In this document: positions 17,790-27,348 of the stretch, in pieces | How the letters are laid out: each line of letters starts with the position of its first letter | How positions within the stretch are numbered: position 1 is the stretch's first letter | Source of the DNA: Chitinophaga agrisoli | Lineage (GTDB): Bacteria; Bacteroidota; Bacteroidia; Chitinophagales; Chitinophagaceae | NCBI RefSeq assembly: GCF_008386695.1 | Contig: NZ_VUOC01000001.1 | Location: forward strand, 180,366 to 244,365 | Length of the DNA: 64,000 nucleotides | Direction of reading: 5' to 3' | Notes under the pieces: model-generated | Seen by the model: only the letters and a program-made list of their open reading frames with translations | What the model was told of the DNA's origin: nothing | The model's database searches: none | Translations under genes and position numbers: made by a program

Positions 17790-19247
17790 ATGAAATACCC
17801 CCAGGTACAGAACTTCGTGAACGGGCAGTTCAGGCCTGTTACCACTAACCACACGCTCACTATCACCTCTCCCACAGACGGCCGGGAACTGGCCCTCTTG
17901 CACTGCTCCACCGCCACAGAACTGGATGAGGCCGTACAGGCCGCCCGCGCTGCCTTTCCTGCCTGGAGCAAAACGCCCATCAAGGAAAGGGTACAGGTGT
18001 TTTTCCGGTACAAATACCTGCTGGAGCGCGACCTGCAGGAGCTGGCAGAACTGGTAAGCGAAGAAAACGGCAAAACACTGGGCGAGGCCATTGCAGAAGT
18101 CGAAAAATCCATTGAGCTCACAGAATTTGCCACCTCTCTGCCCCAGCTGGTAACGGGCGAGGTGCTGGAAGTAAGTAAAGGCGTGGAATGCAGAACGGAG
18201 CATGTGCCCCTGGGCGTAGTAGCCTCCATTGTGCCTTTTAATTTTCCCAACATGGTGCCCAACTGGACCATTCCCAATGCCATAGCCCTGGGTAACTGCC
18301 TGATCATAAAACCATCGGAAAAAGTGCCACTGAGCCTGGCCAAACTCGCCTCCCTGTTAAAAGAGGCGGGCCTGCCGGATGGGGTATTTAATATCGTGAA
18401 CGGCGATAGCGAAGTGGTAAACGCCATTTGCGACCACCCGGATATTGCCGCCGTTTCCTTTGTAGGCTCTACCAAAGTGGCCAAAATTGTGTACCAGCGC
18501 GCTACCCAAAGCCTGAAACGCTGCCTGGCCCTTGGCGGCGCTAAAAACCACCTGCTGGTGCTGCCAGACGCCAAACCGGATATGACCGCGCAGAACGTAG
18601 TAGCCTCTATGAGCGGCTGCGCCGGCCAGCGTTGTATGGCCGCATCTGCCATGGTAGCCGTAGGGCAGGTAGATCATATTATTGATAAAATATGTGCGGA
18701 AGCCAGCAAAGTGATACCGGGTAAGAACCTGGGCGCTGTCATTAGCCGGGAATCCAAGGAAAAGATAGAACGTTATATTACCGAAGCGGAACAACAAGGC
18801 GCCCGTATACTCATAGATGGGCGCAACACCGTGGTGGAAGGCAAGGAAAATGGCTGCTATGTAGGCCCCACGGTAATAGACCATGTAAAACCGGATATGG
18901 CCGTAGCCCGGGAAGAGATCTTTGGCCCCGTGATCAGCATCCTGCGCACCAATACCGTGGATGAGGCGCTGGCTATTGAAAATGCCAACCCCTACGGCAA
19001 TGCCGCCGCAGTATATACACAAAACGGCGGTTTGGCGCGTTATATCATTGAAAAGGCCAATGCCGGTATGATAGGCGTAAATATAGGCGTGCCGGTGCCG
19101 CGGGAGCCCTTCTCCTTTGGCGGCTGGAATGAGAGTAAATTCGGCGTCGGCGATATCACTGGTAAAAGCTCCATTGAATTCTGGACCAAACTAAAGAAAA
19201 GCACCACTAAATGGAACCCTGAAGCCGGCGTGAACTGGATGAGCTGA
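17790..19247 (+). CDS. mmsA: CoA-acylating (methyl)malonate-semialdehyde dehydrogenase
   Basis: The 485-aa aldehyde dehydrogenase of the MmsA type converts malonate semialdehyde (or methylmalonate semialdehyde) with CoA and NAD to acetyl-CoA (or propionyl-CoA) and CO2. Features are the Rossmann region with PFNFPNMVP and IIKPSEKVP, the catalytic Cys282 in GQRCMAAS and the MmsA-like EVSKGVECRTEHVPLG segment. It is the first gene of the pyrimidine-breakdown operon. Here it would take the malonate semialdehyde made by the aminotransferase and finish the carbon route to acetyl-CoA. The next gene starts 31 bp on. Valine or inositol breakdown are other known MmsA roles, but this context favours pyrimidines. 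Confidence 0.9.
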   Translation: MKYPQVQNFVNGQFRPVTTNHTLTITSPTDGRELALLHCSTATELDEAVQAARAAFPAWSKTPIKERVQVFFRYKYLLERDLQELAELVSEENGKTLGEAIAEVEKSIELTEFATSLPQLVTGEVLEVSKGVECRTEHVPLGVVASIVPFNFPNMVPNWTIPNAIALGNCLIIKPSEKVPLSLAKLASLLKEAGLPDGVFNIVNGDSEVVNAICDHPDIAAVSFVGSTKVAKIVYQRATQSLKRCLALGGAKNHLLVLPDAKPDMTAQNVVASMSGCAGQRCMAASAMVAVGQVDHIIDKICAEASKVIPGKNLGAVISRESKEKIERYITEAEQQGARILIDGRNTVVEGKENGCYVGPTVIDHVKPDMAVAREEIFGPVISILRTNTVDEALAIENANPYGNAAAVYTQNGGLARYIIEKANAGMIGVNIGVPVPREPFSFGGWNESKFGVGDITGKSSIEFWTKLKKSTTKWNPEAGVNWMS

Positions 19248-19277
19248 GCTGATTCGTAATTTGAAACTACCACTGTT

Positions 19278-20633
19278 ATGGAAGATATCATGTCCCTCAC
19301 TGCAACACAGCAGATCATACAGGATAATCTGGACTATACCCTGTTCTCCTGGAGCAAGCAAAAAGGTATAGCGCCCATTGCCATCAAACATGCGGAAGGG
19401 GTATACCTCTACGATCATGATGGCAAACGTTACCTGGATTTCTCCTCGGGATTGATCAATGTAAACATAGGGCATGGCCACCAACGGGTAACCCAGGCGG
19501 TAGTAAAACAGATGCAGGAGGTAAGTTATGTTACCCCCAGCTGTGTAACCCAGGCACGGGGCGAGCTGGGAAAAAAGCTGGCCGCCATTGCGCCCGGCAA
19601 TCTTACCAAAACGTTGTTCACCACCGGCGGGGCAGAAGCTATTGAGAACGCCATTAAACTGGCCCGCCTGTATACCGGGCGGGCCAAGATCATTGCCCGC
19701 TACCGTGCCTTTCATGGCGCATCCTACGGGGCCATGACAGCCGGCGGCGATCCGCGTAAGCTGCCCCATGATATGCAGCAGGCCCCAAATATGATACATG
19801 TGGAAGATCCCTACTGTTACCGCTGCCCCTGGGGTAAAGAGATCACCACCTGCTCCCGTGAGTGCGTAAGCCATATAGAAAGGGTGATAGAATTTGAAGG
19901 CCCGGAACATATTGCGGCCATCATCATGGAAGGGGAAAGCGGCACCTCCGGTTGTATCAAATACCCGCCGGACTACCTGCAAAAAGTACGCGCGCTTTGC
20001 GATAAGTATAACATATTATTAATAGCCGATGAGGTGATGAGCGGTTTTGGCCGTACCGGTAAATGGTTTGCCAGTGAGCTGCATGGCATAGTCCCGGATA
20101 TTATCGCCACCGCCAAAGGCATTACCGCCGGTTACCTGCCCCTGGGCGCTGTGATCGTAAGTGATAAGATCGCGGCCGCCTTTGATGAGCAGGTATTATG
20201 GCTGGGCCTTACCTACTCCGCCCACCCGGTTTGCTGTGCCGCCGGCGTAGAAGTGCTGCAGATCTATGAAGATGAGCAGCTGCTTGAAAATGCAGCTTTG
20301 ATGGGCGCTTATATGGAGCAGCAGGTGACCATGATGGAGCTGGAGCACCCCAGCATTGGCGATTTCCGGAACACCGGGCTGCTGGGCTGTATAGAGCTGG
20401 TAAAGAACCGTACCACCAAAGAGCCGCTGGCGCGTTATAACGCCCCCGCCAGCGAAATGGCCGTTATGAACAAGGTAGCCGCCAAACTAAAACAACTGGG
20501 CATGTATGCCTTTGTACGCTGGAATTACGTATTTATAGCACCACCCCTGTGCATTACACGGGAGCAGATAGATGAAGGATTAGCCATGATCAGCGAAGCA
20601 CTAGCCATTGCAGATGAAGCGTACCAGGCCTGA
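19278..20633 (+). CDS. Class III aminotransferase, probable beta-alanine transaminase
   Basis: The 451-aa fold-type I PLP enzyme is of class III. The PLP-binding lysine is Lys280 in ATAKGITAGYLPLG, and Asp251 in IADEVMSGFGRTG contacts the cofactor. YRAFHGASYGAMT and MEGESGTSG are typical of omega-amino acid transaminases. In this operon the likely substrate is beta-alanine (or beta-aminoisobutyrate from thymine), giving malonate semialdehyde (or methylmalonate semialdehyde) for MmsA. The amino acceptor is unknown. An ATG at 19290 is an alternative start. The cysteine-rich insert at about 180-196 (YCYRCPWGKEITTCSREC) is a small oddity that may bind metal or be structural. Confidence 0.85.
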   Translation: MEDIMSLTATQQIIQDNLDYTLFSWSKQKGIAPIAIKHAEGVYLYDHDGKRYLDFSSGLINVNIGHGHQRVTQAVVKQMQEVSYVTPSCVTQARGELGKKLAAIAPGNLTKTLFTTGGAEAIENAIKLARLYTGRAKIIARYRAFHGASYGAMTAGGDPRKLPHDMQQAPNMIHVEDPYCYRCPWGKEITTCSRECVSHIERVIEFEGPEHIAAIIMEGESGTSGCIKYPPDYLQKVRALCDKYNILLIADEVMSGFGRTGKWFASELHGIVPDIIATAKGITAGYLPLGAVIVSDKIAAAFDEQVLWLGLTYSAHPVCCAAGVEVLQIYEDEQLLENAALMGAYMEQQVTMMELEHPSIGDFRNTGLLGCIELVKNRTTKEPLARYNAPASEMAVMNKVAAKLKQLGMYAFVRWNYVFIAPPLCITREQIDEGLAMISEALAIADEAYQA

Positions 20634-20664
20634 GGGACCTGCCGTTACATAAATTCATTCGCCT

Positions 20665-22179
20665 ATGATGCAGGAAGCATCCACATCCGCCAGGGCCCCA
20701 TCTTCGTCACTGTACAGCGAAGACCTGGCCCCCGTTCCACCGGAAAAAAGGACCTGGAATACCTGGAACTATGCCGCCTTATGGATCAGCATGAGCCTTT
20801 GCATTCCCACGTATATGCTGGCCAGCTCCCTTATTGAGGGTGGCATGAACTGGTGGCAGGCCATCTTTACCATCTTCCTGGGCAATACCATTGTGCTCAT
20901 TCCCATGATCCTGAACGGGCATGCAGGCGCTAAATACGGCATTCCCTTTCCTGTATTTGCCCGGGCCAGCTTTGGCGTTAAGGGCGCTAATATACCGGCA
21001 CTGTTACGGGCTATTGTGGCCTGCGGATGGTTTGGCATCCAGACCTGGATAGGCGGCTTTTCCCTGTACCAGCTGCTGCATCTCTGGATACCTTCCCTGG
21101 GAACATTACCGGCTATATTCCCGGCCTCCTGGGGCTTGCAAACCGGTCCGGCGATCACCTTCCTGCTGTTCTGGTGCCTGAATATGTACGTGGTATACCT
21201 GGGCGTGGAAAGCATCCGTAAACTGCTGGTGTTTAAAGCCATCTTCTTACCGGTAGCAGCGCTGGCCCTGTTATATTGGGCCATTAATGCCGGTAACGGT
21301 TTGGGGCCTATACTGGAACAGCCGTCTAAATTCCCTTCTTCCAATACTTTCCTGAACTTCTTTTTCCCCGCATTAACGGGCATGGTTGGCTTCTGGGCTA
21401 CCCTGTCGCTGAACATACCGGACTTTACCCGTTATGCCATCAGCCAGCGGGCGCAGGTACGCGGACAGATCATAGGCCTGCCGCCTTCCATGACCATGTT
21501 CTCCTTTATTGGCGTAGTGGTCACCTCCGCCACCGCCATCGTATACGGTACTACCATCTGGGACCCGCTGGTGCTGGCTGGCCGGTTTGATAGTAAGCTG
21601 CTGGTAAGTGTGGCCATGATAGCCGTGGCCATTTCTACCCTGGCTACTAATATTGCCGCCAATATTGTAAGCCCGGCCAATGATTTTGCCAACCTGTGGC
21701 CTTCGCGCATCAGCTTCCGTAAAGGCGGTTATATTACAGGGGTCATTGGTATCCTCATCTTTCCCTGGAAATTGATCGCGGACCCGGGCGGGTATATATT
21801 CACCTGGCTCATTGCCTATTCCAGCCTGCTGGGCCCCGTGGGCGGCATCATGATCACGGATTATTACTTTATCCGCAAACAACGCCTCAATACAAAGGAG
21901 CTGTATGAGCATTATGGTCAGTATCAGTTCAGCAACGGGTTTAATATTCCTGCGGTAAGCGCCCTGCTGATCGGCATATTGCCCAATGTGCCGGGCTTCC
22001 TGGTCACTATTGGGGCCGTTCCTGCCACAACGGTACCTGCCTGGATAGCGCAGCTCTATCATTACGCCTGGTTTGTGGGCTTCCTGGTAAGCGGCATTGC
22101 CTATATGCTGCTCATGCAATCCAATAAACATGGCATTGAACAGATACTCATCACCAACAGCGAAGAGCTCACCGCCTGA
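20665..22179 (+). CDS. NCS1-family nucleobase permease
   Basis: This 504-aa inner-membrane protein has about 12 hydrophobic helices and belongs to the nucleobase:cation symporter-1 family. Signatures are TWNTWNYAALWISMSLCIPT near the N-terminus, WWQAIFTIFLGNTIVLIPM, GAKYGIPFPVFARASFG and NIPDFTRYA, the cation and substrate-binding segments of Mhp1-like carriers. Placed between the aminotransferase and dihydropyrimidinase genes, it most likely imports uracil, thymine or a hydantoin/allantoin-like ring for breakdown. Exact specificity cannot be read from sequence. Spacing to both neighbours is about 30 bp, consistent with one operon. Confidence 0.88.
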   Translation: MMQEASTSARAPSSSLYSEDLAPVPPEKRTWNTWNYAALWISMSLCIPTYMLASSLIEGGMNWWQAIFTIFLGNTIVLIPMILNGHAGAKYGIPFPVFARASFGVKGANIPALLRAIVACGWFGIQTWIGGFSLYQLLHLWIPSLGTLPAIFPASWGLQTGPAITFLLFWCLNMYVVYLGVESIRKLLVFKAIFLPVAALALLYWAINAGNGLGPILEQPSKFPSSNTFLNFFFPALTGMVGFWATLSLNIPDFTRYAISQRAQVRGQIIGLPPSMTMFSFIGVVVTSATAIVYGTTIWDPLVLAGRFDSKLLVSVAMIAVAISTLATNIAANIVSPANDFANLWPSRISFRKGGYITGVIGILIFPWKLIADPGGYIFTWLIAYSSLLGPVGGIMITDYYFIRKQRLNTKELYEHYGQYQFSNGFNIPAVSALLIGILPNVPGFLVTIGAVPATTVPAWIAQLYHYAWFVGFLVSGIAYMLLMQSNKHGIEQILITNSEELTA

Positions 22180-22209
22180 GCGGGTCATTACCAATAAAAA
22201 CATTAGCCA

Positions 22210-23592
22210 ATGTCGCTATTAATAAAAAACGGAAGGATCATTACAGCTGCAGATGATTATGTGGCAGACATCTTTATTGAAGGAGAGCGCATCGCCGTAA
22301 TTGGCAAAGAATTATCCATACCAGCCGGTGAGACCATTGATGCGGAAGGTATGCTGGTAATGCCGGGTGGCATTGATCCGCATGTACACCTGGATATGCC
22401 CTTTATGGGCACTTTCTCCAGCGACAACTATGAAACTGGTACCCGCGCGGCCTTACATGGCGGTACCACCATGGTAATAGATTTTATATTGCAAAAACAG
22501 GGCGCGCCATTAAAAGCCGCATTGGAAGAATGGCGGGGCCGCTCTAATGGCAACTGTCTCTGCGACTACAGCTTTCATATGGCGGTCACAGATTTTAATG
22601 ACAGTACCCGCCAGGAAATTAAAACGATGATAGAGCAGGAAGGCATTACCTCCTTTAAAACATTTATGGCCTATAAAGGCGCGCTGATGATAGACGACCG
22701 GCAGATGACAGCCCTGATGCAGGAAGTAAAAAAACAGGGCGGTATGGTAACAGTACATGCCACCAATGGCGATATGATCGACTACCTGGTGGCAAAACAT
22801 AAAGCAGAAGGCAAGTTATCCCCCCTGTACCATTACCTGTCACAGCCGGAGGTAACGGAAGCGGAGGCCAGCGGCCGCTTTGCAGACATTGCCAACTACA
22901 CAGGCTGCCCGGGGTATATTGTGCACATGACCTGCGAGGGCGCCCTGCATGCCGTACGCAATGCCACCCGCCGCAACCAGCACGTTTTTGTAGAAACCTG
23001 TATCCAGTACCTGCTGCTGGACGCCTCTTTATACGAACAGGATTTTGATGGCGCTAAATGGGTCATGAGCCCGCCGCTGCGCCAACAAAAAGACCAGGAC
23101 ACTTTATGGGCAGGTATTAACCAGGGTCTGGTAAATGTGGTAGCCACTGACCATTGCCCTTTTAAATGGGAGCAGAAGCTGATGGGGAAGGATGATTTTT
23201 CCAGGATACCCAACGGCCACCCGGCCATAGAGCACCGCATGGAACTATTGTACAGCGAAGGCGTACATAAAGGCAGGATCACGCTGAACAAATATGTGGA
23301 AGTAGCCAGCACCAACCCGGCCAAGATCTTTGGCATGTTTCCCCGCAAGGGCACCATTGCCGTAAATAGCGATGCGGATATCATTATACTGGACCCAAAC
23401 GCGCAGCATACCATCACAGCTGAGGGCCATCATATGAATGTAGATTACTCCGCCTACGAAGGATGGGAGCTGACCGGCAAAATAAAAACAGTGCTGTTAC
23501 GTGGCAAAGTCGCCATTAACAATGGCGAATGCCCGCTGGAGAAGGGATACGGACAATTTATAAAACGTCATAAACTAAGCGGGAAGATATAA
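22210..23592 (+). CDS. hydA: Dihydropyrimidinase
   Basis: This 460-aa cyclic amidohydrolase opens the ring of 5,6-dihydrouracil or dihydrothymine to N-carbamoyl-beta-alanine or N-carbamoyl-beta-aminoisobutyrate. The binuclear zinc site is complete: His58 and His60 (GGIDPHVHLD), the carboxylated Lys150 (FKTFMAYKG), His183, His239 (YIVHMTCEGA) and Asp314 (VATDHCPFKW). Length and motifs match bacterial dihydropyrimidinases and hydantoinases. It acts in the cytoplasm as step two of the reductive pathway, between PreTA and the ureidopropionase encoded next (28 bp). Confidence 0.93.
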   Translation: MSLLIKNGRIITAADDYVADIFIEGERIAVIGKELSIPAGETIDAEGMLVMPGGIDPHVHLDMPFMGTFSSDNYETGTRAALHGGTTMVIDFILQKQGAPLKAALEEWRGRSNGNCLCDYSFHMAVTDFNDSTRQEIKTMIEQEGITSFKTFMAYKGALMIDDRQMTALMQEVKKQGGMVTVHATNGDMIDYLVAKHKAEGKLSPLYHYLSQPEVTEAEASGRFADIANYTGCPGYIVHMTCEGALHAVRNATRRNQHVFVETCIQYLLLDASLYEQDFDGAKWVMSPPLRQQKDQDTLWAGINQGLVNVVATDHCPFKWEQKLMGKDDFSRIPNGHPAIEHRMELLYSEGVHKGRITLNKYVEVASTNPAKIFGMFPRKGTIAVNSDADIIILDPNAQHTITAEGHHMNVDYSAYEGWELTGKIKTVLLRGKVAINNGECPLEKGYGQFIKRHKLSGKI

Positions 23593-23619
23593 ACCATTTT
23601 ATCACCAAACCACTCCATT

Positions 23620-24486
23620 ATGCCCAGGATCATTACCTCCGGCCTTATCCAGATGAGCCTCCCCAAAACAGAAGGGGAAGGCACCATTGAAGAGATCAAG
23701 GAAGCCATGATACAAAAACATATTCCGCTCATAGAGATTGCCGGGCAAAAAGGCGTACAGATCCTTTGCCTGCAGGAGATCTTCAGCACCCCGTATTTCT
23801 GCCCCGGCCAGGACCCTAAATGGTATGCCTCCGCAGAAACGGTGCCCGGGCCTACTACAGAGCGTATGGCGGAATATGCAAAGCGGTATAACATGGTAAT
23901 GATCGTGCCGGTGTACGAAAAAGAGCAGGCCGGCGTATTGTATAACACCGCCGCGGTCATTGATGCGGATGGCGCCTACCTGGGCAAGTACCGTAAAAAT
24001 CATATCCCGCATACCTCCGGCTTTTGGGAAAAATTCTTCTTTAAACCGGGTAACCTGGGCTACCCTGTATTCCAGACCCGGTATGCAAAAATAGGCGTGT
24101 ACATCTGTTATGACCGCCATTTTCCGGATGGGGCACGGGTGCTGGGATTAAACGGCGCGGAGATCGTATACAACCCCTCCGCCACCGTAGCGGGCCTTTC
24201 ACAATACCTGTGGAAGCTGGAGCAACCGGCGCATGCGGCGGCTAACGGGTATTATATGGGTTGTATAAACCGGGTGGGCGAGGAAAAGCCCTGGAACCTG
24301 GGCCGCTTTTATGGCTCCTCTTATTTTGTAGATCCGCGCGGGCAGATCTTTGCCATTGCCTCTGAAGAGAACGACGAATTACTGATAGCACAGCTGGACC
24401 TTGATAAAATAGACGAAGTAAGGAATGTATGGCAGTTCTTCCGCGACAGAAGGCCGGAAACCTATGGCAGGCTCACGGAACTGTAA
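23620..24486 (+). CDS. Beta-ureidopropionase (nitrilase superfamily)
   Basis: The 288-aa carbon-nitrogen hydrolase cleaves N-carbamoyl-beta-alanine to beta-alanine, CO2 and ammonia. The catalytic triad of the superfamily is visible: Glu53 (LCLQEIFSTPYF), Lys126 (YRKNHIPH) and Cys163 (VYICYDRHFPDGARVLG). DRHFPDGAR is typical of the beta-ureidopropionase branch. The start used (MPRIITSGLIQMSL) is the first ATG of the frame. Step three of the pathway; the beta-alanine goes to the aminotransferase encoded upstream. Confidence 0.9.
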   Translation: MPRIITSGLIQMSLPKTEGEGTIEEIKEAMIQKHIPLIEIAGQKGVQILCLQEIFSTPYFCPGQDPKWYASAETVPGPTTERMAEYAKRYNMVMIVPVYEKEQAGVLYNTAAVIDADGAYLGKYRKNHIPHTSGFWEKFFFKPGNLGYPVFQTRYAKIGVYICYDRHFPDGARVLGLNGAEIVYNPSATVAGLSQYLWKLEQPAHAAANGYYMGCINRVGEEKPWNLGRFYGSSYFVDPRGQIFAIASEENDELLIAQLDLDKIDEVRNVWQFFRDRRPETYGRLTEL

Positions 24487-24505
24487 TCACCTTAAATAAC
24501 ACGCT

Positions 24506-25849
24506 ATGGCCATTGCGAACAACCGCTTATCCGCGGAAGCATATGAACAACATTTCAGCGATATACACCCGCCATTTGAAAACAGGGAAGCTGCGCTGGT
24601 AGAGGCCAACCGTTGTTTGTTCTGTTATGACGCCCCCTGTATCAAAAGCTGCCCCACCAGCATAAACGTGCCCAAATTCATTAAACAGATAGCTACGGAT
24701 AATGTAAAAGGCGCGGCCCATACCATCTTTCTTTCCAATATCATGGGCGGCGGCTGCTCCAAAGTATGCCCGGTAGAAAAGCTCTGCGAAGGCGCCTGTG
24801 TGTACAACCTTATGCATGAAACGCCTATTCATATTGCCAAACTGCAGCGCTATGCAACAGACAAGGCATTGGAAGGGCAATGGCAGCTGTTTACCCGTAA
24901 GCCCGCCACCGGCAAAAAAGTGGCCGTTATAGGCGCCGGACCGGCCGGGTTAAGCTGCGCGCATGTACTGTCAAGGGAGGGTATTGATGTTACCATCTAC
25001 GAAAAAGAAGCTAAAGGCGGCGGCTTAATGACCTATGGTATTGCCGCCTATAAAGTAACGCCGGCGTACTGCGAAGCGGAGGTGGATTATATCACCTCCC
25101 TGGGCGGCATCCAGATCCTGTATAACCAGGAGCTGGGCCGCGATATTACCCTGGCTGCTTTACAACAAACCTACGACGCCGTGTATATAGGCATTGGCGT
25201 AGGCATTGCCCGGCAGCTGGAGATACCCGGCGAAACGCTGGCGGGCGTAACAGACGCCATTGGTTTTATCTACGATATCCGCAGCAAAGGCTATCCCGCC
25301 GTGCCCGTAGGCGACAAAGTAGCCGTAATAGGCCTGGGCATGACGGCCATTGATGCCGCCACCCAAGCCAAACGGCTGGGCGCTAAAGAAGTCACCATCA
25401 TCTACCGCAGAACACAGGAGGAAATGCCCTGCACCACCGCAGAGCTGGACCTGGCTAAACTGGATGGCTGCCAGGTACAATGGCTGGCCGCCCCTAAAGA
25501 AATAAAAGGACAGAACGGCCAGGTCAGTCAACTGCTATGCGATGTAATGCAGTTAAGCGCACCAGATGCCAGCGGCCGCCGTTCACCCATCCCCACCGGC
25601 AACACCTTTACGCTGGAAGTGGATATGGTGATCAAAGCCGCGGGGCAAACGCCTTTTGAGATGCTGGTACAGCAGGAACAGCTGGCGCACCGGCATGGCA
25701 GGATCCTCATCAACGAACACTGTGCTACCAATATACCCGGCGTGTTTGCCGGCGGCGACTGTGTGAACGGCGGCAAGGAAGTAGTGGACGCCGTACAGGC
25801 AGGCAAAGACGGCGCAGCAGCGATACTAAAATTCCTTTCAATACAATAA
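24506..25849 (+). CDS. preT: Dihydropyrimidine dehydrogenase subunit PreT
   Basis: The 447-aa protein is the small, NAD-reacting subunit of the bacterial dihydropyrimidine dehydrogenase. The N-terminus holds Fe-S cysteines (CLFCYDAPCIKSCPTSINVP and CSKVCPVEKLCEGACVY). An FAD motif (VAVIGAGPAGLSCAH, about 136-150) follows, then a second nucleotide-binding motif (VAVIGLGMTAIDAA) and GVFAGGDCVNGG near the end. It passes electrons from NAD(P)H to PreA to reduce uracil or thymine. The next gene begins 11 bp after its stop, which fits a fixed PreT:PreA complex. Confidence 0.92.
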   Translation: MAIANNRLSAEAYEQHFSDIHPPFENREAALVEANRCLFCYDAPCIKSCPTSINVPKFIKQIATDNVKGAAHTIFLSNIMGGGCSKVCPVEKLCEGACVYNLMHETPIHIAKLQRYATDKALEGQWQLFTRKPATGKKVAVIGAGPAGLSCAHVLSREGIDVTIYEKEAKGGGLMTYGIAAYKVTPAYCEAEVDYITSLGGIQILYNQELGRDITLAALQQTYDAVYIGIGVGIARQLEIPGETLAGVTDAIGFIYDIRSKGYPAVPVGDKVAVIGLGMTAIDAATQAKRLGAKEVTIIYRRTQEEMPCTTAELDLAKLDGCQVQWLAAPKEIKGQNGQVSQLLCDVMQLSAPDASGRRSPIPTGNTFTLEVDMVIKAAGQTPFEMLVQQEQLAHRHGRILINEHCATNIPGVFAGGDCVNGGKEVVDAVQAGKDGAAAILKFLSIQ

Positions 25850-25860
25850 AGTTGTTTGAT

Positions 25861-27129
25861 ATGGCAGACCTTACCACCAATTTCCTGGGCATCCGTTCCC
25901 CCAACCCTTTCTGGCTGGCCAGCGCACCGCCCACAGACAAGCTGCTGAATGTACAGCGCGCGTTAGAAGCCGGCTGGGGCGGCGTGGTATGGAAAACCCT
26001 GGGCGCACAGATCAAGAATGTATCCAGCCGCTACTCTGCCGTGGATTATAATAACCAGCGGGTAATGGGCTTTAATAATATTGAGCTGATCAGCGACCGC
26101 CCGCTGGAGCTGAACCTGCGGGAGATCAGAGAATGCCTGCGGCTGTTCCCGGACCGGGCCATGATCGTTTCCCTGATGGCGGATAATGACCGGGCCAGCT
26201 GGCACGAAATGATCGCTAAAGTAGAGGATACCGGCGCGCATGGCATAGAGCTCAATTTTGGCTGTCCGCATGGTATGAACGAAAGAGGTATGGGCTCCGC
26301 CGTAGGGCAGGACCCGGAGATAGCCCGTATGGTGGTGGAATGGGTAATGGAAAAAGCTACCATCCCCGTGATTACCAAGCTTACGCCCAATGTACATTCC
26401 GTAGTGCCAACCGGTAAAGCCGTGGTGCAAGCCGGTACCAATGCCTTATCCCTTATTAACACCATACAATCCGTTACCGGTATAGACCTGGATACATTGA
26501 TCCCTAACCCCAATGTAGCCGGCCATTCCGCCTTTGGCGGTTATTGCGGTCCCGCCGTGAAACCCATTGCCCTGAAAATGCTCACCACCATTAGCCAGGA
26601 CCCCGTTACTTCCCGTGTGCCCGTATCCGGTATTGGCGGCATCAGCACATGGAAAGATGCGGCGGAATTTATGCTGCTGGGCGCCACCTCCGTACAGGTC
26701 TGCACCGCTGTTATGAAATACGGCTTCCGTATTATTGAAGACCTTTGTGAAGGGCTTAGCAACTGGATGGACGAAAAAGGGTTCGCCACCATCTATGACT
26801 TCATTGGCAAATCAGTACCAGCCATTACCAAATGGGAAGCGCTGGATATTAACTACCATATCATCGCCAATATTAACCAGGATAAATGTGTACACTGCGG
26901 CCTCTGTTATATTGCCTGCGAAGATACCTCCCATCAGTCCATTGCCCTTAGCTATGGCAAACCTTATAATACCTACACCGTAAAAACGGAGGAATGTGTA
27001 GGCTGTAATTTATGCAAGCTTGTTTGCCCGGTGGAGGATTGCATCACCATGGAAGAGCACCGCAAAGGCGATGAGTACTTAAACTGGACGGAGTATCAAA
27101 AAAGAGGATTACCCTTAAATGATCATTAA
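25861..27129 (+). CDS. preA: Dihydropyrimidine dehydrogenase subunit PreA
   Basis: The 422-aa protein has an FMN-binding dihydroorotate-dehydrogenase-type barrel (about 1-320, with ELNFGCPHGMNERGMGSAVG and LSLINT). A C-terminal ferredoxin pair with two 4Fe-4S motifs follows (CVHCGLCYIACED and CVGCNLCKLVCPVEDC). It reduces the pyrimidine ring to 5,6-dihydro form, the first and committing step. The ATG at 25861 was chosen over an upstream TTG at 25852 because family members start close to the LTTNFLGI segment. It is the last gene of the operon; the sigma gene at 27349 has its own promoter. Confidence 0.93.
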   Translation: MADLTTNFLGIRSPNPFWLASAPPTDKLLNVQRALEAGWGGVVWKTLGAQIKNVSSRYSAVDYNNQRVMGFNNIELISDRPLELNLREIRECLRLFPDRAMIVSLMADNDRASWHEMIAKVEDTGAHGIELNFGCPHGMNERGMGSAVGQDPEIARMVVEWVMEKATIPVITKLTPNVHSVVPTGKAVVQAGTNALSLINTIQSVTGIDLDTLIPNPNVAGHSAFGGYCGPAVKPIALKMLTTISQDPVTSRVPVSGIGGISTWKDAAEFMLLGATSVQVCTAVMKYGFRIIEDLCEGLSNWMDEKGFATIYDFIGKSVPAITKWEALDINYHIIANINQDKCVHCGLCYIACEDTSHQSIALSYGKPYNTYTVKTEECVGCNLCKLVCPVEDCITMEEHRKGDEYLNWTEYQKRGLPLNDH

Positions 27130-27201
27130 TACTCCTGCTGATATTTTTTTCACCCAAACCAATCCTATCTTATCAATTCCCCAAATACCGCTTTTGTGTA
27201 C

Positions 27202-27232
27202 TTGACACTTATTAAAACTTTCCCTACGTTTA
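27202..27232 (+). promoter_or_regulatory. Promoter of the sigma/FecR/SusCD operon
   Basis: TTG at 27202-27204, then 20 bp, then TACGTTTA at 27225-27232 (one mismatch to TAnnTTTG). Spacing is ideal for the Bacteroidota housekeeping sigma. The start of transcription would be near 27239, leaving a leader of about 110 nt before the sigma gene. Confidence 0.55.
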
Positions 27233-27348
27233 TGTCTAGTGTGATAATGTATACTACAGGCACAAGAGCGCCCGGCCAAAAATAAATCGCAAGTTTTAAG
27301 TACAAACCAGGGAGGCTGCTTTACCACTATACCTGTAATCCCGTTTAG

